A stretch of DNA of 8,338 nucleotides. Origin: Flavobacteriales bacterium. Its GTDB lineage: Bacteria > Bacteroidota > Bacteroidia > Flavobacteriales > BACL11. The notes beneath the pieces were generated by a model. That model saw nothing but the letters and a program-made list of their open reading frames with translations, did no database searches and was not told the DNA's origin. Position 1 is the first letter of the stretch; each line of letters starts with the position of its first letter. The DNA lies in the NCBI GenBank assembly GCA_002683775.1, contig NYTT01000062.1, positions 1 to 8,338 of the forward strand, written 5' to 3'. Both the position numbers and the translations under genes were made by a program. This document shows positions 1-6,888 of the stretch, piece after piece.

Positions 1-139
1 CTCCAAGCTTTTTAATTTGCTCAACAGGAAATGATTGCGCCTCATCTCTATCAATTACTTCTGGCAATAACTCATTTTGAGCAAAGTCTCTAGCTGCTTC
101 TCTAATCATTTTATGCTCTTCTGTTAATTCAAAATTCAT
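1..139 (-). CDS. Acyl-CoA dehydrogenase, N-terminal part (runs off the left edge)
   Basis: Only the first 46 codons are present; the gene continues leftward out of the window. Read on the minus strand from the ATG at 139-137, the product begins MNFELTEEHKMIREAARDFA and continues with a stretch including PEVIDRDE and FPVEQIKKLG. This is the typical start of the acyl-CoA dehydrogenase N-terminal helical domain: the F-x-L-T-E-E-x-x-M-I-R segment, then A-R-x-F-A, then a helix ending in a K-x-x-G turn. The family oxidises acyl-CoA to trans-2-enoyl-CoA with FAD, passing electrons to electron-transfer flavoprotein, usually in fatty-acid or branched-chain amino-acid breakdown in the cytoplasm. The catalytic Glu and FAD-binding parts lie outside the window, so chain-length preference cannot be judged. 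It is divergent from anmK and shares a 63-bp intergenic region with it. Confidence 0.88.
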   Translation of the reverse strand, partial: MNFELTEEHKMIREAARDFAQNELLPEVIDRDEAQSFPVEQIKKLG

Positions 140-166
140 CTCACTAGTCTTTTAAAATTTAATTAA

Positions 167-174
167 CAAAAATA
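167..174 (-). promoter_or_regulatory. Candidate -7 box for the acyl-CoA dehydrogenase gene
   Basis: Read on the minus strand the bases are TATTTTTG, an exact match to the Bacteroidota -7 consensus TAnnTTTG. Transcription would start near 162, giving a leader of roughly 20 bases before the ATG at 139. No clear TTG (-33) element is found at the expected 19-21 base spacing, and the region is very AT-rich, so a chance match is possible. Confidence 0.4.
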
Positions 175-187
175 CATTTTTTTAAAC

Positions 188-195
188 TATTTTTG
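188..195 (+). promoter_or_regulatory. Candidate -7 box for anmK
   Basis: The bases TATTTTTG match TAnnTTTG exactly. The box ends only 7 bases before the anmK ATG at 203, so transcription would begin about 2-4 bases before the start codon and the message would be almost leaderless. No TTG is visible at the -33 position. It mirrors the minus-strand box at 167-174, forming an 8-base inverted repeat with a 13-base spacer. Confidence 0.35.
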
Positions 196-202
196 AACTC
201 TC

Positions 203-1249
203 ATGAACGATAATATCTCCTACCGTGTCTTAGGACTTATGTCCGGAACTTCATTAGATGGAGTAGATTTAGCTATTTGTAGCTTCACAAAAAATAAAAA
301 TTGGCATTATAAAATTGAAAAATCAACAACGATTAAATATTCTAAATATTGGCTAGAAATTTTATCAAATCTACATAAAAAACCAGAAAAAATAATAAAT
401 GAAATTGATCTTAAGTACGGAGATCTCCTATCTAAATTATGTAATAAATTTTTAAAGAATGAAAAAATAGATTACATTTCTTCTCATGGCCACACAATAT
501 TTCATCAACCTGAAAATAATTTTACTTTACAAATTGGAAATGGCAATGTAATTTCAAAAAATACAAAGAAAATTACTATAAATAATTTTAGAAATTTAGA
601 TGTATCACTAAAGGGTCAAGGAGCTCCACTAGTTCCCGTTGGAGACAAACTTTTATTTAGAAAATATAAGTATTGTGTTAATCTAGGTGGTTTTGCTAAT
701 GTCTCTATAAAAAAAAATAATAAAATTATTGCGTTTGATATATGCCCAGTAAATATAATTCTTAATTATTTTAGTAATTTAAAAGGTAGAGCATATGATT
801 TAAATGGTAGTATGGCACAAAAAGGAAATCTTGTCCCAGATTTACTAAAAAAATTAAATTCTTTGCAATTTTACTCTAAAAAATATCCAAAATCACTTTC
901 TAGAGAGTGGGTAGAAAAGAATATAATGCCATTAATTAGAAACGACATTAAGATAGAAGACGTATTGCATACTTTATGTGAACATATTGGTATACAAATA
1001 GGCAAATTACTAAATGATAAGGAAGCACTTTTCACTGGAGGTGGCGTATTTAATTCTTTTCTATTGAGTAGAATCAAATTTTATTCAAAATCAAAAATAA
1101 TTATTCCGGATAAGCGAACAATAGAGTTTAAAGAGGCTTTGATCTTTGCCTTCTTAGGAGTTTTGAGAGCAAGAGGCGAGGTGAATTGCTTGCAATCTGT
1201 CACAGGAGCCATCAAAGATAATTGTAGTGGAGAAATTAACAATCCTTAA
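203..1249 (+). CDS. anmK: Anhydro-N-acetylmuramic acid kinase
   Basis: The enzyme takes 1,6-anhydro-MurNAc released from the cell's own peptidoglycan, opens the anhydro ring with water and phosphorylates it with ATP to MurNAc-6-phosphate in the cytoplasm. The 348-residue length fits the short Bacteroidota form of the family. Visible motifs are the N-terminal phosphate loop MSGTSLDGVD (13-22), SHGHTIFHQP (94-103), QGAPLVPVGD (139-148), the glycine-rich NLGGFANVS (160-168), FDICPVN (178-184) whose Asp179 lines up with the catalytic base, FTGGGVFNS (277-285) and the C-terminal EALIFAFLGVLR helix (311-322). The ATG at 203 places the MSGTS loop at the usual distance from the N-terminus. No murQ etherase, the next step of the pathway, lies in the window. 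The gene stands 74 bp before the dehydrogenase gene and could be a separate transcript or read into it. Confidence 0.96.
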   Translation: MNDNISYRVLGLMSGTSLDGVDLAICSFTKNKNWHYKIEKSTTIKYSKYWLEILSNLHKKPEKIINEIDLKYGDLLSKLCNKFLKNEKIDYISSHGHTIFHQPENNFTLQIGNGNVISKNTKKITINNFRNLDVSLKGQGAPLVPVGDKLLFRKYKYCVNLGGFANVSIKKNNKIIAFDICPVNIILNYFSNLKGRAYDLNGSMAQKGNLVPDLLKKLNSLQFYSKKYPKSLSREWVEKNIMPLIRNDIKIEDVLHTLCEHIGIQIGKLLNDKEALFTGGGVFNSFLLSRIKFYSKSKIIIPDKRTIEFKEALIFAFLGVLRARGEVNCLQSVTGAIKDNCSGEINNP

Positions 1250-1294
1250 TAACAAATCTCTTATCTTTACTACATAAGGCTTGTATCTATTTAA

Positions 1295-1302
1295 TATATT
1301 TG
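1295..1302 (+). promoter_or_regulatory. Candidate -7 box for the dehydrogenase-to-folC gene cluster
   Basis: TATATTTG matches TAnnTTTG exactly and lies 21 bases before the ATG at 1324, giving a likely leader of 15-18 bases. No good TTG is seen at 19-21 bases upstream (a TTG at 1281-1283 is only 11 bases away), so support is from the -7 box and its position alone. It overlaps an upstream in-frame TTG codon at 1300, which argues against that codon being the translation start. Confidence 0.45.
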
Positions 1303-1323
1303 CAAAAAAAATCAAGTAGGAAT

Positions 1324-2550
1324 ATGGAGAAATTATTACAACAATTTGAAGATAAAAGTCCAGAAGTAGTTTTTGAATGGAATGATACTGAAACAAATGC
1401 AAAAGGATGGCTAGTAATCAATTCACTCAGAGGAGGCGCTGCAGCTGGAGGTACAAGAATGAGAATTGGTGTTACAAAAAATGAAGTTCTAGCACTTGCC
1501 AAAACAATGGAAGTTAAATTTACTGTTGCAGGGCCACCAATTGGCGGAGGAAAATCTGGAATCAACTTCGATCCTAGAGACCCAAGGAAGAAAGATGTGC
1601 TTCGCCGATGGTATGCAGCGGCTAAACCATTACTAAAAACATATTATGGCACAGGTGGTGATATGAATGTAGATGAGGTCCATGAAGTAATTCCATTTTG
1701 TAAAGAAAACGATATAATCTTTCCTCTTGAAGGAATCGTTAGAGGACATCTTAAAAAAGATCCAAAAGAAACCAAAAAAATTATTGAACAGTTATCCTTA
1801 GGTGTGCCTCTAATTGTAAAAAACAAAGAGCTTTCCCCAAATGTCTCTAAAAACTACTCAGTTGGTGATTTAATAACAGGCTATGGTGTTTCTGAATCAA
1901 TTGTACATTATTATGATATTTATGGTGGCGAACTGAAAGACAAAAGAGTTATAGTCCAAGGTTGGGGTAATGTCGCAGGTGCAGCAGCATATTATTTAAC
2001 TAAAGAAGGTGCAAAAATAGTTGGAATAATAGATAAAGTTGGAGGGTTAATGAAAAAAGAAGGATTTACATTTGAAGAAATTAAATCATTATTTGAAAGT
2101 AGATCATCTAATTATTTAGAATCTAAAAATATTATGCCATTTGATAAGGTTAATACAGAAATATGGGGAATTGGTGCAGAAATTTTTGTGCCTGCCGCTG
2201 CCTCCAGACTACTTTCTGAAGATCAATTAGACATGATGGTTAGCAATAACTTAGAAGTCATTTCATCTGGCGCTAATGTACCATTTGCAGATGAAGAAAT
2301 TTTCTTTGGACCGATATCTAAACGAGCTGACCAAAAGATAAGTGTTTTGCCAGACTTTATTGCAAATTGCGGAATGGCAAGAGCTTTTTCATATTTTATG
2401 GAAGATGATTGTATCATTAAAGATTCAAATATATTTTCTGCTGTTTCAGATACAATAAAGAATGCTCTAAATGAATCCTATAAAAAAAATAAATCGAAAA
2501 TTAACATTTCAAAAACTGCATTTGAAATTGCTATGAAAAAATTAATTTAA
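1324..2550 (+). CDS. Glu/Leu/Phe/Val dehydrogenase family protein (probably glutamate dehydrogenase)
   Basis: The family reversibly deaminates an amino acid to its 2-oxo acid and ammonia using NAD(P). From the ATG at 1324 the protein has 408 residues. The N-terminal dimerisation/substrate domain shows LRGGAAAGGTRMR (35-47), TMEVKFTVAG then PPIGGGKSGINFDP (71-84, with Lys77 in the substrate-binding glycine-lysine loop) and YYGTGGDMNVDE (107-118, Asp113 near the catalytic position). The NAD(P)-binding domain begins about residue 188 (ITGYGVSES) and has the dinucleotide fingerprint GWGNVA (213-218) followed by Asp237 after the second strand. ISSGANVPFADEE and LPDFIANCGMA close the active site. 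The next gene starts 16 bp downstream. An in-frame TTG at 1300 would add eight residues, but it sits inside a promoter-like box and the family begins at M-x-x-L-L-x-x-F-E. Substrate and cofactor preference cannot be settled from sequence. Confidence 0.9.
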   Translation: MEKLLQQFEDKSPEVVFEWNDTETNAKGWLVINSLRGGAAAGGTRMRIGVTKNEVLALAKTMEVKFTVAGPPIGGGKSGINFDPRDPRKKDVLRRWYAAAKPLLKTYYGTGGDMNVDEVHEVIPFCKENDIIFPLEGIVRGHLKKDPKETKKIIEQLSLGVPLIVKNKELSPNVSKNYSVGDLITGYGVSESIVHYYDIYGGELKDKRVIVQGWGNVAGAAAYYLTKEGAKIVGIIDKVGGLMKKEGFTFEEIKSLFESRSSNYLESKNIMPFDKVNTEIWGIGAEIFVPAAASRLLSEDQLDMMVSNNLEVISSGANVPFADEEIFFGPISKRADQKISVLPDFIANCGMARAFSYFMEDDCIIKDSNIFSAVSDTIKNALNESYKKNKSKINISKTAFEIAMKKLI

Positions 2551-2566
2551 TAATAAATAAAATAAT

Positions 2567-3670
2567 ATGCTGAATCTTGATTTCTTATCGATTGAATTAC
2601 TTGGTAACTCTGTAAAGAATTATTTATGGTTTGTTGGAGCAATATTAGTAGGCTTAGCATTTAAAAAGTTAATTTCAAAATATTTAAGCCATCTTCTGTT
2701 TAAGCTTGTCAAAAATAGAGACTCAGAGATAGGTGTTGAAAAATTTGATAATCTTTTGACTAAGCCAATTAGTTTCTGTGTCATGTTAATTATTATTTAC
2801 TTTGGAAGTTCACATATTCAATTTCCTGAACAATGGGGTCTTGTAGATGATAGTGAGCTAGGTTTACGAATGTTTATAAACAGATCTTTTTATTTGGTTT
2901 TTGTATGTTCAGTAATATGGATTGTATTAAAAATGATAGATTTCATTGGACTAATTCTACGAAAAAAGGCAGAATTAACAGAAAATAAAATGGATGATCA
3001 GTTAATTCCATTTATAATTGAAATCGGAAAAATACTAGTCTACATATTCGGTCTTTTCATTATTATGGGCAGTATCTTTAATGTAAATATTGCAGCATTA
3101 GCAACTGGCTTAGGTATCGGTGGTATTGCTCTAGCAATGGCATCAAAAGAAAGTCTTGAGAATTTACTTGGATCATTTACAATATTTTTTGATCAACCTT
3201 TTACAGTTGGTGATGTTGTTACAGTGGGCAGTGTAACTGGTACAGTTGAAAAAGTTGGATTTAGAAGCACTCGAATAAGGACTTTTGACAAAAGCTTAGT
3301 TACTGTTCCAAATAAAAAGATGATTGATGCCGAACTAGACAATCTAGGGTTACGTCCAGTAAGACGAGTGAAATTTAATATTGGGTTAACATACGAAACA
3401 ACTGCTGAGCAAATCAAAGAAATTGTAAAAGAAATACAAGAAATGGTAAACCTTCATGAAAAAACAAATCAAGACGGAAAAGTACGATTTCAAGAGTTTG
3501 GAACTAGTTCACTAGATATTATGGTAATGTATTTTGTTAATAGTCCAAGATGGGAAGACTTGATAAACGTCAAAGAAGATGTTAACTATAAGATTATGGA
3601 AATTGTTAAAAAACATAAATCTGATTTTGCCTTCCCATCATCAACAGTATATCTACAAAAAAATAAATAA
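2567..3670 (+). CDS. MscS-family mechanosensitive ion channel
   Basis: A 367-residue inner-membrane channel that should open under membrane tension and let ions and small solutes out during hypo-osmotic shock. Hydrophobic helices are seen at about 17-36, 66-82, 107-130 and 148-169, followed by the pore helix rich in Gly and Ala (ALATGLGIGGIALAMASKES, 176-195), which is the hallmark of the family. The MscS beta domain follows: DQPFTVGDVV (209-218), GTVEKVGFRSTRIRTFD (225-241) and VPN (247-249). The C-terminal alpha/beta domain ends with FPSSTVYL (356-363), typical for the family. It has one or two more helices than E. coli MscS (three), so it belongs to the medium-length members. It starts 16 bp after the dehydrogenase stop and ends 3 bp before nhaD, which indicates co-transcription. 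Confidence 0.94.
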   Translation: MLNLDFLSIELLGNSVKNYLWFVGAILVGLAFKKLISKYLSHLLFKLVKNRDSEIGVEKFDNLLTKPISFCVMLIIIYFGSSHIQFPEQWGLVDDSELGLRMFINRSFYLVFVCSVIWIVLKMIDFIGLILRKKAELTENKMDDQLIPFIIEIGKILVYIFGLFIIMGSIFNVNIAALATGLGIGGIALAMASKESLENLLGSFTIFFDQPFTVGDVVTVGSVTGTVEKVGFRSTRIRTFDKSLVTVPNKKMIDAELDNLGLRPVRRVKFNIGLTYETTAEQIKEIVKEIQEMVNLHEKTNQDGKVRFQEFGTSSLDIMVMYFVNSPRWEDLINVKEDVNYKIMEIVKKHKSDFAFPSSTVYLQKNK

Positions 3671-3673
3671 ATT

Positions 3674-4966
3674 ATGACCTTAACAACGATAATGATAATT
3701 GTATTCATAGCTGGATACTTAGCGATTGCCCTTGAGCATCCAATTAAAATCGATAAAGCAGCATCAGCTCTAATAATTGGCGGTTTAGGATGGGCTCTTT
3801 ATGCATTTACTGGAGTAGATACTCATCATTTAAATGAACATTTATCTCATCATCTTGTAGATATTGCAGAAATTTTGTTCTTTCTTCTAGCCGCGATGAC
3901 TATTGTAGAGCTTATTGACGCTCATGAAGGCTTTTCGATTATAACTAATAAAATCACGACAAACAAGAAAGTTGCTTTATTATGGATTCTTAGTTTTATA
4001 ACCTTTTTCTTTTCTGCAGCTTTAGATAACTTAACAACAGCAATTGTAATGGCTGCACTGCTAACAAAGCTTATAAAAGACAAAGAGGATTTATGGCTTT
4101 TTGCTGGTGTAATTGTTCTCACAGCTAATGCTGGTGGGGCATGGTCCCCAATTGGAGATATAACAACAATTATGCTATGGATTGGTGGTCAAGTTACTGC
4201 AAGTAATATTATTACATCAGTGTTTTTACCATCTGTTGCATGCGCTTTAGTCCCACTAATCTATTTATCATTTAAACTTAAGGGAGAAATTGATAGACCA
4301 GAAAATATGGATCTAAAAGAACACAAAAAAAATCCTACTACTAAATTTGAAAGAAACTTAATTTTTTACATGGGTGTATGTGGATTACTCTTTGTACCAA
4401 TTTTCAAGACAATAACTCACCTACCCCCTTATGTAGGAATCCTTCTTTCTTTAGGTGTGCTTTGGATAACAACTGAAATTATTCATAAAAGTAAAAATGA
4501 TGAACAAAAATCAGCACTTTCTGTTATTGGTGTACTAAAAAAAGTAGATGTTCCAACAATCTTTTTTTTCTTAGGAATTCTCCTCGCAGTCGCTAGTCTA
4601 CAGTCAGCAGGGCAACTAGATATTGTTGCCACCTACTTAGACAAACAATTTAATGGTGATATTTACGTTATTAATATGATTATTGGTTTATTATCCTCAA
4701 TAGTTGACAATGTTCCTTTAGTAGCCGGAGCAATGGGTATGTATGAAATTGAAGCTGTAGGAAATTTTGCAGTTGATGGAGTATTCTGGGAATTTCTTGC
4801 TTATTGTGCAGGAACTGGAGGGTCAGTTCTAATTATTGGCTCGGCTGCAGGTGTGGCTATAATGGGCATCTTAAAAATTGACTTTATCTGGTACTTAAAA
4901 AACATCTCTTTTTTAGCATTGCTAGGTTATATTGCGGGTGCGGCAACATATATTTTCCTTCAATAA
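3674..4966 (+). CDS. nhaD: Na+/H+ antiporter NhaD
   Basis: A 430-residue polytopic inner-membrane protein of the ion transporter superfamily with about 12 hydrophobic segments. NhaD antiporters expel Na+ (and Li+) in exchange for H+, giving salt and alkali tolerance. Conserved segments are EHPIKIDKAASAL (21-33), the charged intramembrane SAALDNLTTA (114-123; Asp118, Asn119), NAGGAWSPIGDITT (152-165; Asn152, Asp162, Thr164, Thr165) and SSIVDNVPLVAGAMGMY (341-357; Asp345, Asn346), plus GTGGSVLIIGSAAGV near the end. As I recall, mutational work on Vibrio NhaD found Asp/Asn/Thr positions in matching segments essential, and all are present here. The start codon lies 3 bp after the MscS-family gene stop, so translation is probably coupled to it. 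ExbB follows after 18 bp. Confidence 0.94.
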   Translation: MTLTTIMIIVFIAGYLAIALEHPIKIDKAASALIIGGLGWALYAFTGVDTHHLNEHLSHHLVDIAEILFFLLAAMTIVELIDAHEGFSIITNKITTNKKVALLWILSFITFFFSAALDNLTTAIVMAALLTKLIKDKEDLWLFAGVIVLTANAGGAWSPIGDITTIMLWIGGQVTASNIITSVFLPSVACALVPLIYLSFKLKGEIDRPENMDLKEHKKNPTTKFERNLIFYMGVCGLLFVPIFKTITHLPPYVGILLSLGVLWITTEIIHKSKNDEQKSALSVIGVLKKVDVPTIFFFLGILLAVASLQSAGQLDIVATYLDKQFNGDIYVINMIIGLLSSIVDNVPLVAGAMGMYEIEAVGNFAVDGVFWEFLAYCAGTGGSVLIIGSAAGVAIMGILKIDFIWYLKNISFLALLGYIAGAATYIFLQ

Positions 4967-4984
4967 AAATTAAATTAAAATTTT

Positions 4985-5713
4985 ATGAATCTATTAACAA
5001 TTCAAAATACTGTAATTACAGACAGTGTTGTAAACAAAAATGATATCAAAATAGAAGATACTAATATTGATGTTACTGAGAAAACTTTATCCATAATTGA
5101 CTTAATAACATCAGGTGGAATTGGGGGAAATCTAGTTATGGGTACATTAGCAATACTCTCCATTTTTGCAATCTACATTTTAGTCGAAAGATATTCAACA
5201 ATTAACAAGGCAAGCAAAGAAGATGAAAGTTTTTTGAAAAGTATACAAAATTTTGTAGAAGCTAAAGATATTGCAGCAGCAAAAACTTTATGCAAAAACA
5301 CAAATAGTCCAATTTCAAGAATGATTGAAAAAGGCGTGAATAGAATTGACAAACCAATGACAGATATTTCATCAGCTATTGAAAATCAAGGAAAGCTAGA
5401 GGTATATAAAATGGAAAATAATCTTGCAAATCTTGCAACCATTTCAGGAGCTGCACCAATGATAGGTTTTTTAGGGACAGTAATTGGAATGATTGTAGCG
5501 TTTCATGAAATGGCAAGTGCAGGAGGAAATATAGATGTTGCTATGCTATCTCAAGGAATCTATACTGCTATGGTCACAACAGTTGCTGGATTAGTTGTTC
5601 GTATTATTGCTTTTATTGCATATAATTATTTAGTATCTAAGGTTGACAAAGTAGTTTTTATGCTAGAAGCGAAAACAATTGAATTTTTAGATTTAATACA
5701 TCATAACGAGTAA
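4985..5713 (+). CDS. exbB: ExbB/TolQ/MotA-family proton channel subunit
   Basis: With ExbD this protein forms the inner-membrane motor that uses the proton gradient to energise TonB. The 242-residue product has three membrane segments: about 49-67 (first), 155-173 (second, with APMIGFLGTVIGM) and 191-216 (third, with QGIYTAMVTTVAGL). The small-residue and threonine positions of the two pore helices (Thr165, Thr199) match the ExbB family. The cytoplasmic loop between the first two segments carries NSPISRMIEKG, typical of Bacteroidota members. About 48 residues precede the first helix. Residue 206 is an arginine (CGT at 5600-5602) within the third helix, where the relatives I recall have glycine. 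The stop codon overlaps the exbD start by one base (TAATG), so the two are translationally coupled. Confidence 0.93.
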   Translation: MNLLTIQNTVITDSVVNKNDIKIEDTNIDVTEKTLSIIDLITSGGIGGNLVMGTLAILSIFAIYILVERYSTINKASKEDESFLKSIQNFVEAKDIAAAKTLCKNTNSPISRMIEKGVNRIDKPMTDISSAIENQGKLEVYKMENNLANLATISGAAPMIGFLGTVIGMIVAFHEMASAGGNIDVAMLSQGIYTAMVTTVAGLVVRIIAFIAYNYLVSKVDKVVFMLEAKTIEFLDLIHHNE

Positions 5714-6105
5714 TGGCATTAAGAAGTAGAAATAAAGTAAGTGCAAATTTCAATATGTCTTCAATGACAGATATTGTCTTCTTATTATTAATTTTTTTTA
5801 TGCTTACGTCAACTCTAGTAAGCCCAAATGCACTAAAATTACTTCTACCAAATAGTAAAGCTAAAACACTTGAAAAACAAACTATTTCAATATCTATTAC
5901 AAAAGACATTGAGTACTATGTAAATGAAAATCAAGTCTCACTAAATTCTTTAGAACAAGAACTCAGTATACTTTTAGATAACGATAAAGAACCTGGAATT
6001 ATTCTTCATACAGATAAAACTGTTGCGATTGAACATGTAGTAAAAGTCATGGATATTGCTTACAGAAATAAATATAAAATCGTTCTAGCTACAAAATCTA
6101 ATTAA
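5713..6105 (+). CDS. exbD: ExbD/TolR-family biopolymer transport protein
   Basis: The partner of ExbB in the TonB-energising motor. The 130-residue protein has a short cytoplasmic N-terminus, one membrane helix (about 20-37) and a periplasmic domain. The family signature is clear: NMSSMTDIVFLLLIFFML, in which Asp20 at the start of the helix is the proton-carrying acidic residue (equivalent to Asp25 of E. coli ExbD). The periplasmic part ends with LHTDKTVAIEHVVKVMDIA and YKIVLAT, matching the usual D-x-x-x-x-x-x-x-V-V-x-V-M-D pattern. The start overlaps the exbB stop by one base and its own stop is followed immediately by the tonB ATG, with no gap. Only one exbD is present, whereas some Bacteroidota clusters carry two in a row. 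Confidence 0.93.
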   Translation: MALRSRNKVSANFNMSSMTDIVFLLLIFFMLTSTLVSPNALKLLLPNSKAKTLEKQTISISITKDIEYYVNENQVSLNSLEQELSILLDNDKEPGIILHTDKTVAIEHVVKVMDIAYRNKYKIVLATKSN

Positions 6106-6888
6106 ATGGTAGCTCCAGAAAAGAGAAATAAAATAAAAGGATTTATTGGTACTATTCTTTTTCATGCTTTAGTTTTAATTGCATTTCTTTTTATGGGCTT
6201 AACTTATCAAGACCCTCCTCCACAAGAAGAAGGAATTAGCATTAATTTTGGTTTTAATGACACTGGAGTAGGAGAAATTGAACCGGAAGATATTGAGGAA
6301 ATAAATGAGATATCAGAATCAGAAATAATTGAAGAACAAATTGAAAATATAGAAGAAGTTATCACGCAATCAACTGAAGAAAATATTGCAGTTAAAAAAA
6401 TTGAAAAAATTAACAAAAAAGAAAATATAAAAAAAGAAGATCCTATCAAAGAAGTAATAGAAGAAAAAAAACCAGAAATTAATAAGAAAGCTCTTTATAC
6501 TGGAAAAAAAAAGAAACAAAAAACTAATCAAGGAAAAAATAATGGATTAGGAAATGAAGGCTCTCTTGAAGGAGATATGAATTCAAATATTTATACAGGA
6601 GGAGGAACTGGAGTAAATGGTATGGCTTATCAGTTAGGAGGCAGAAATGCAATTAATAAACCTAAACCTGAGGGCAATCAAATTGAAGGAAAAGTTGTAG
6701 TTCTTATAACGGTAAATAGATTAGGTGATGTAATCTTTGCTAACGCTGGAGCAAAGGGCTCAACAACTTATGATAAGAAATTATTAGAAAGAGCAAAAAA
6801 AGCTGCATTAAAAACAAAATTTGACACCAAAAATAGTGCCCCTGTAAATCAACAAGGTAAAATCATTTATGATTTCAAATTAAATTAA
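6106..6888 (+). CDS. tonB: TonB-like energy transducer
   Basis: This 260-residue protein should link the ExbB/ExbD motor to TonB-dependent outer-membrane transporters. One membrane helix (about 12-33) is preceded by basic residues, fitting an N-in, C-periplasmic topology. It carries Thr16 and His20, which resemble the Ser16/His20 positions of E. coli TonB that contact the motor. The linker is unusual in having few prolines: an acidic Glu/Ile-rich block (57-92), a Lys-rich block (97-144) and a Gly/Asn-rich stretch (142-180). The C-terminal TonB domain runs from about 185 to 260, with YQLGGRNAINKPKPEG, VVVLITVNRLGDV, AGAKGSTT, KKAALKT and IIYDFKLN. The protein contains no cysteine. It abuts exbD without a gap and overlaps folC by one base. 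Confidence 0.92.
   Translation: MVAPEKRNKIKGFIGTILFHALVLIAFLFMGLTYQDPPPQEEGISINFGFNDTGVGEIEPEDIEEINEISESEIIEEQIENIEEVITQSTEENIAVKKIEKINKKENIKKEDPIKEVIEEKKPEINKKALYTGKKKKQKTNQGKNNGLGNEGSLEGDMNSNIYTGGGTGVNGMAYQLGGRNAINKPKPEGNQIEGKVVVLITVNRLGDVIFANAGAKGSTTYDKKLLERAKKAALKTKFDTKNSAPVNQQGKIIYDFKLN

Noticed and set aside
734..754. AnmK active-site motif FDICPVN instead of the E. coli FDTGPGN as a novelty
   Set aside because: The catalytic Asp is kept, and I recall this wording as usual for Bacteroidota AnmK, so it is probably normal family variation.
1271..1285. Short dyad TACA...TGTA between anmK and the dehydrogenase as a terminator
   Set aside because: The stem is only a few weak pairs and no T run follows, so it is not a credible terminator.
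1287..1565. Minus-strand open frame of 92 codons overlapping the dehydrogenase gene start
   Set aside because: It lies opposite well-conserved dehydrogenase and promoter sequence, its translation resembles no known family, and its Pro/Ser-rich composition is typical of antisense readings.
4967..4984. Possible internal promoter before exbB
   Set aside because: The nearby TATATTTT lacks the final G of the -7 consensus, lies inside the end of nhaD and has no convincing -33 partner.
5658..5909. Minus-strand open frame of 83 codons across the exbB/exbD junction
   Set aside because: It is antisense to two clearly conserved coupled genes and shows no family motif; the same holds for the other antisense frames at 871-1077, 1154-1402, 1644-1826, 2223-2417, 3193-3417, 3922-4122 and 6207-6449.
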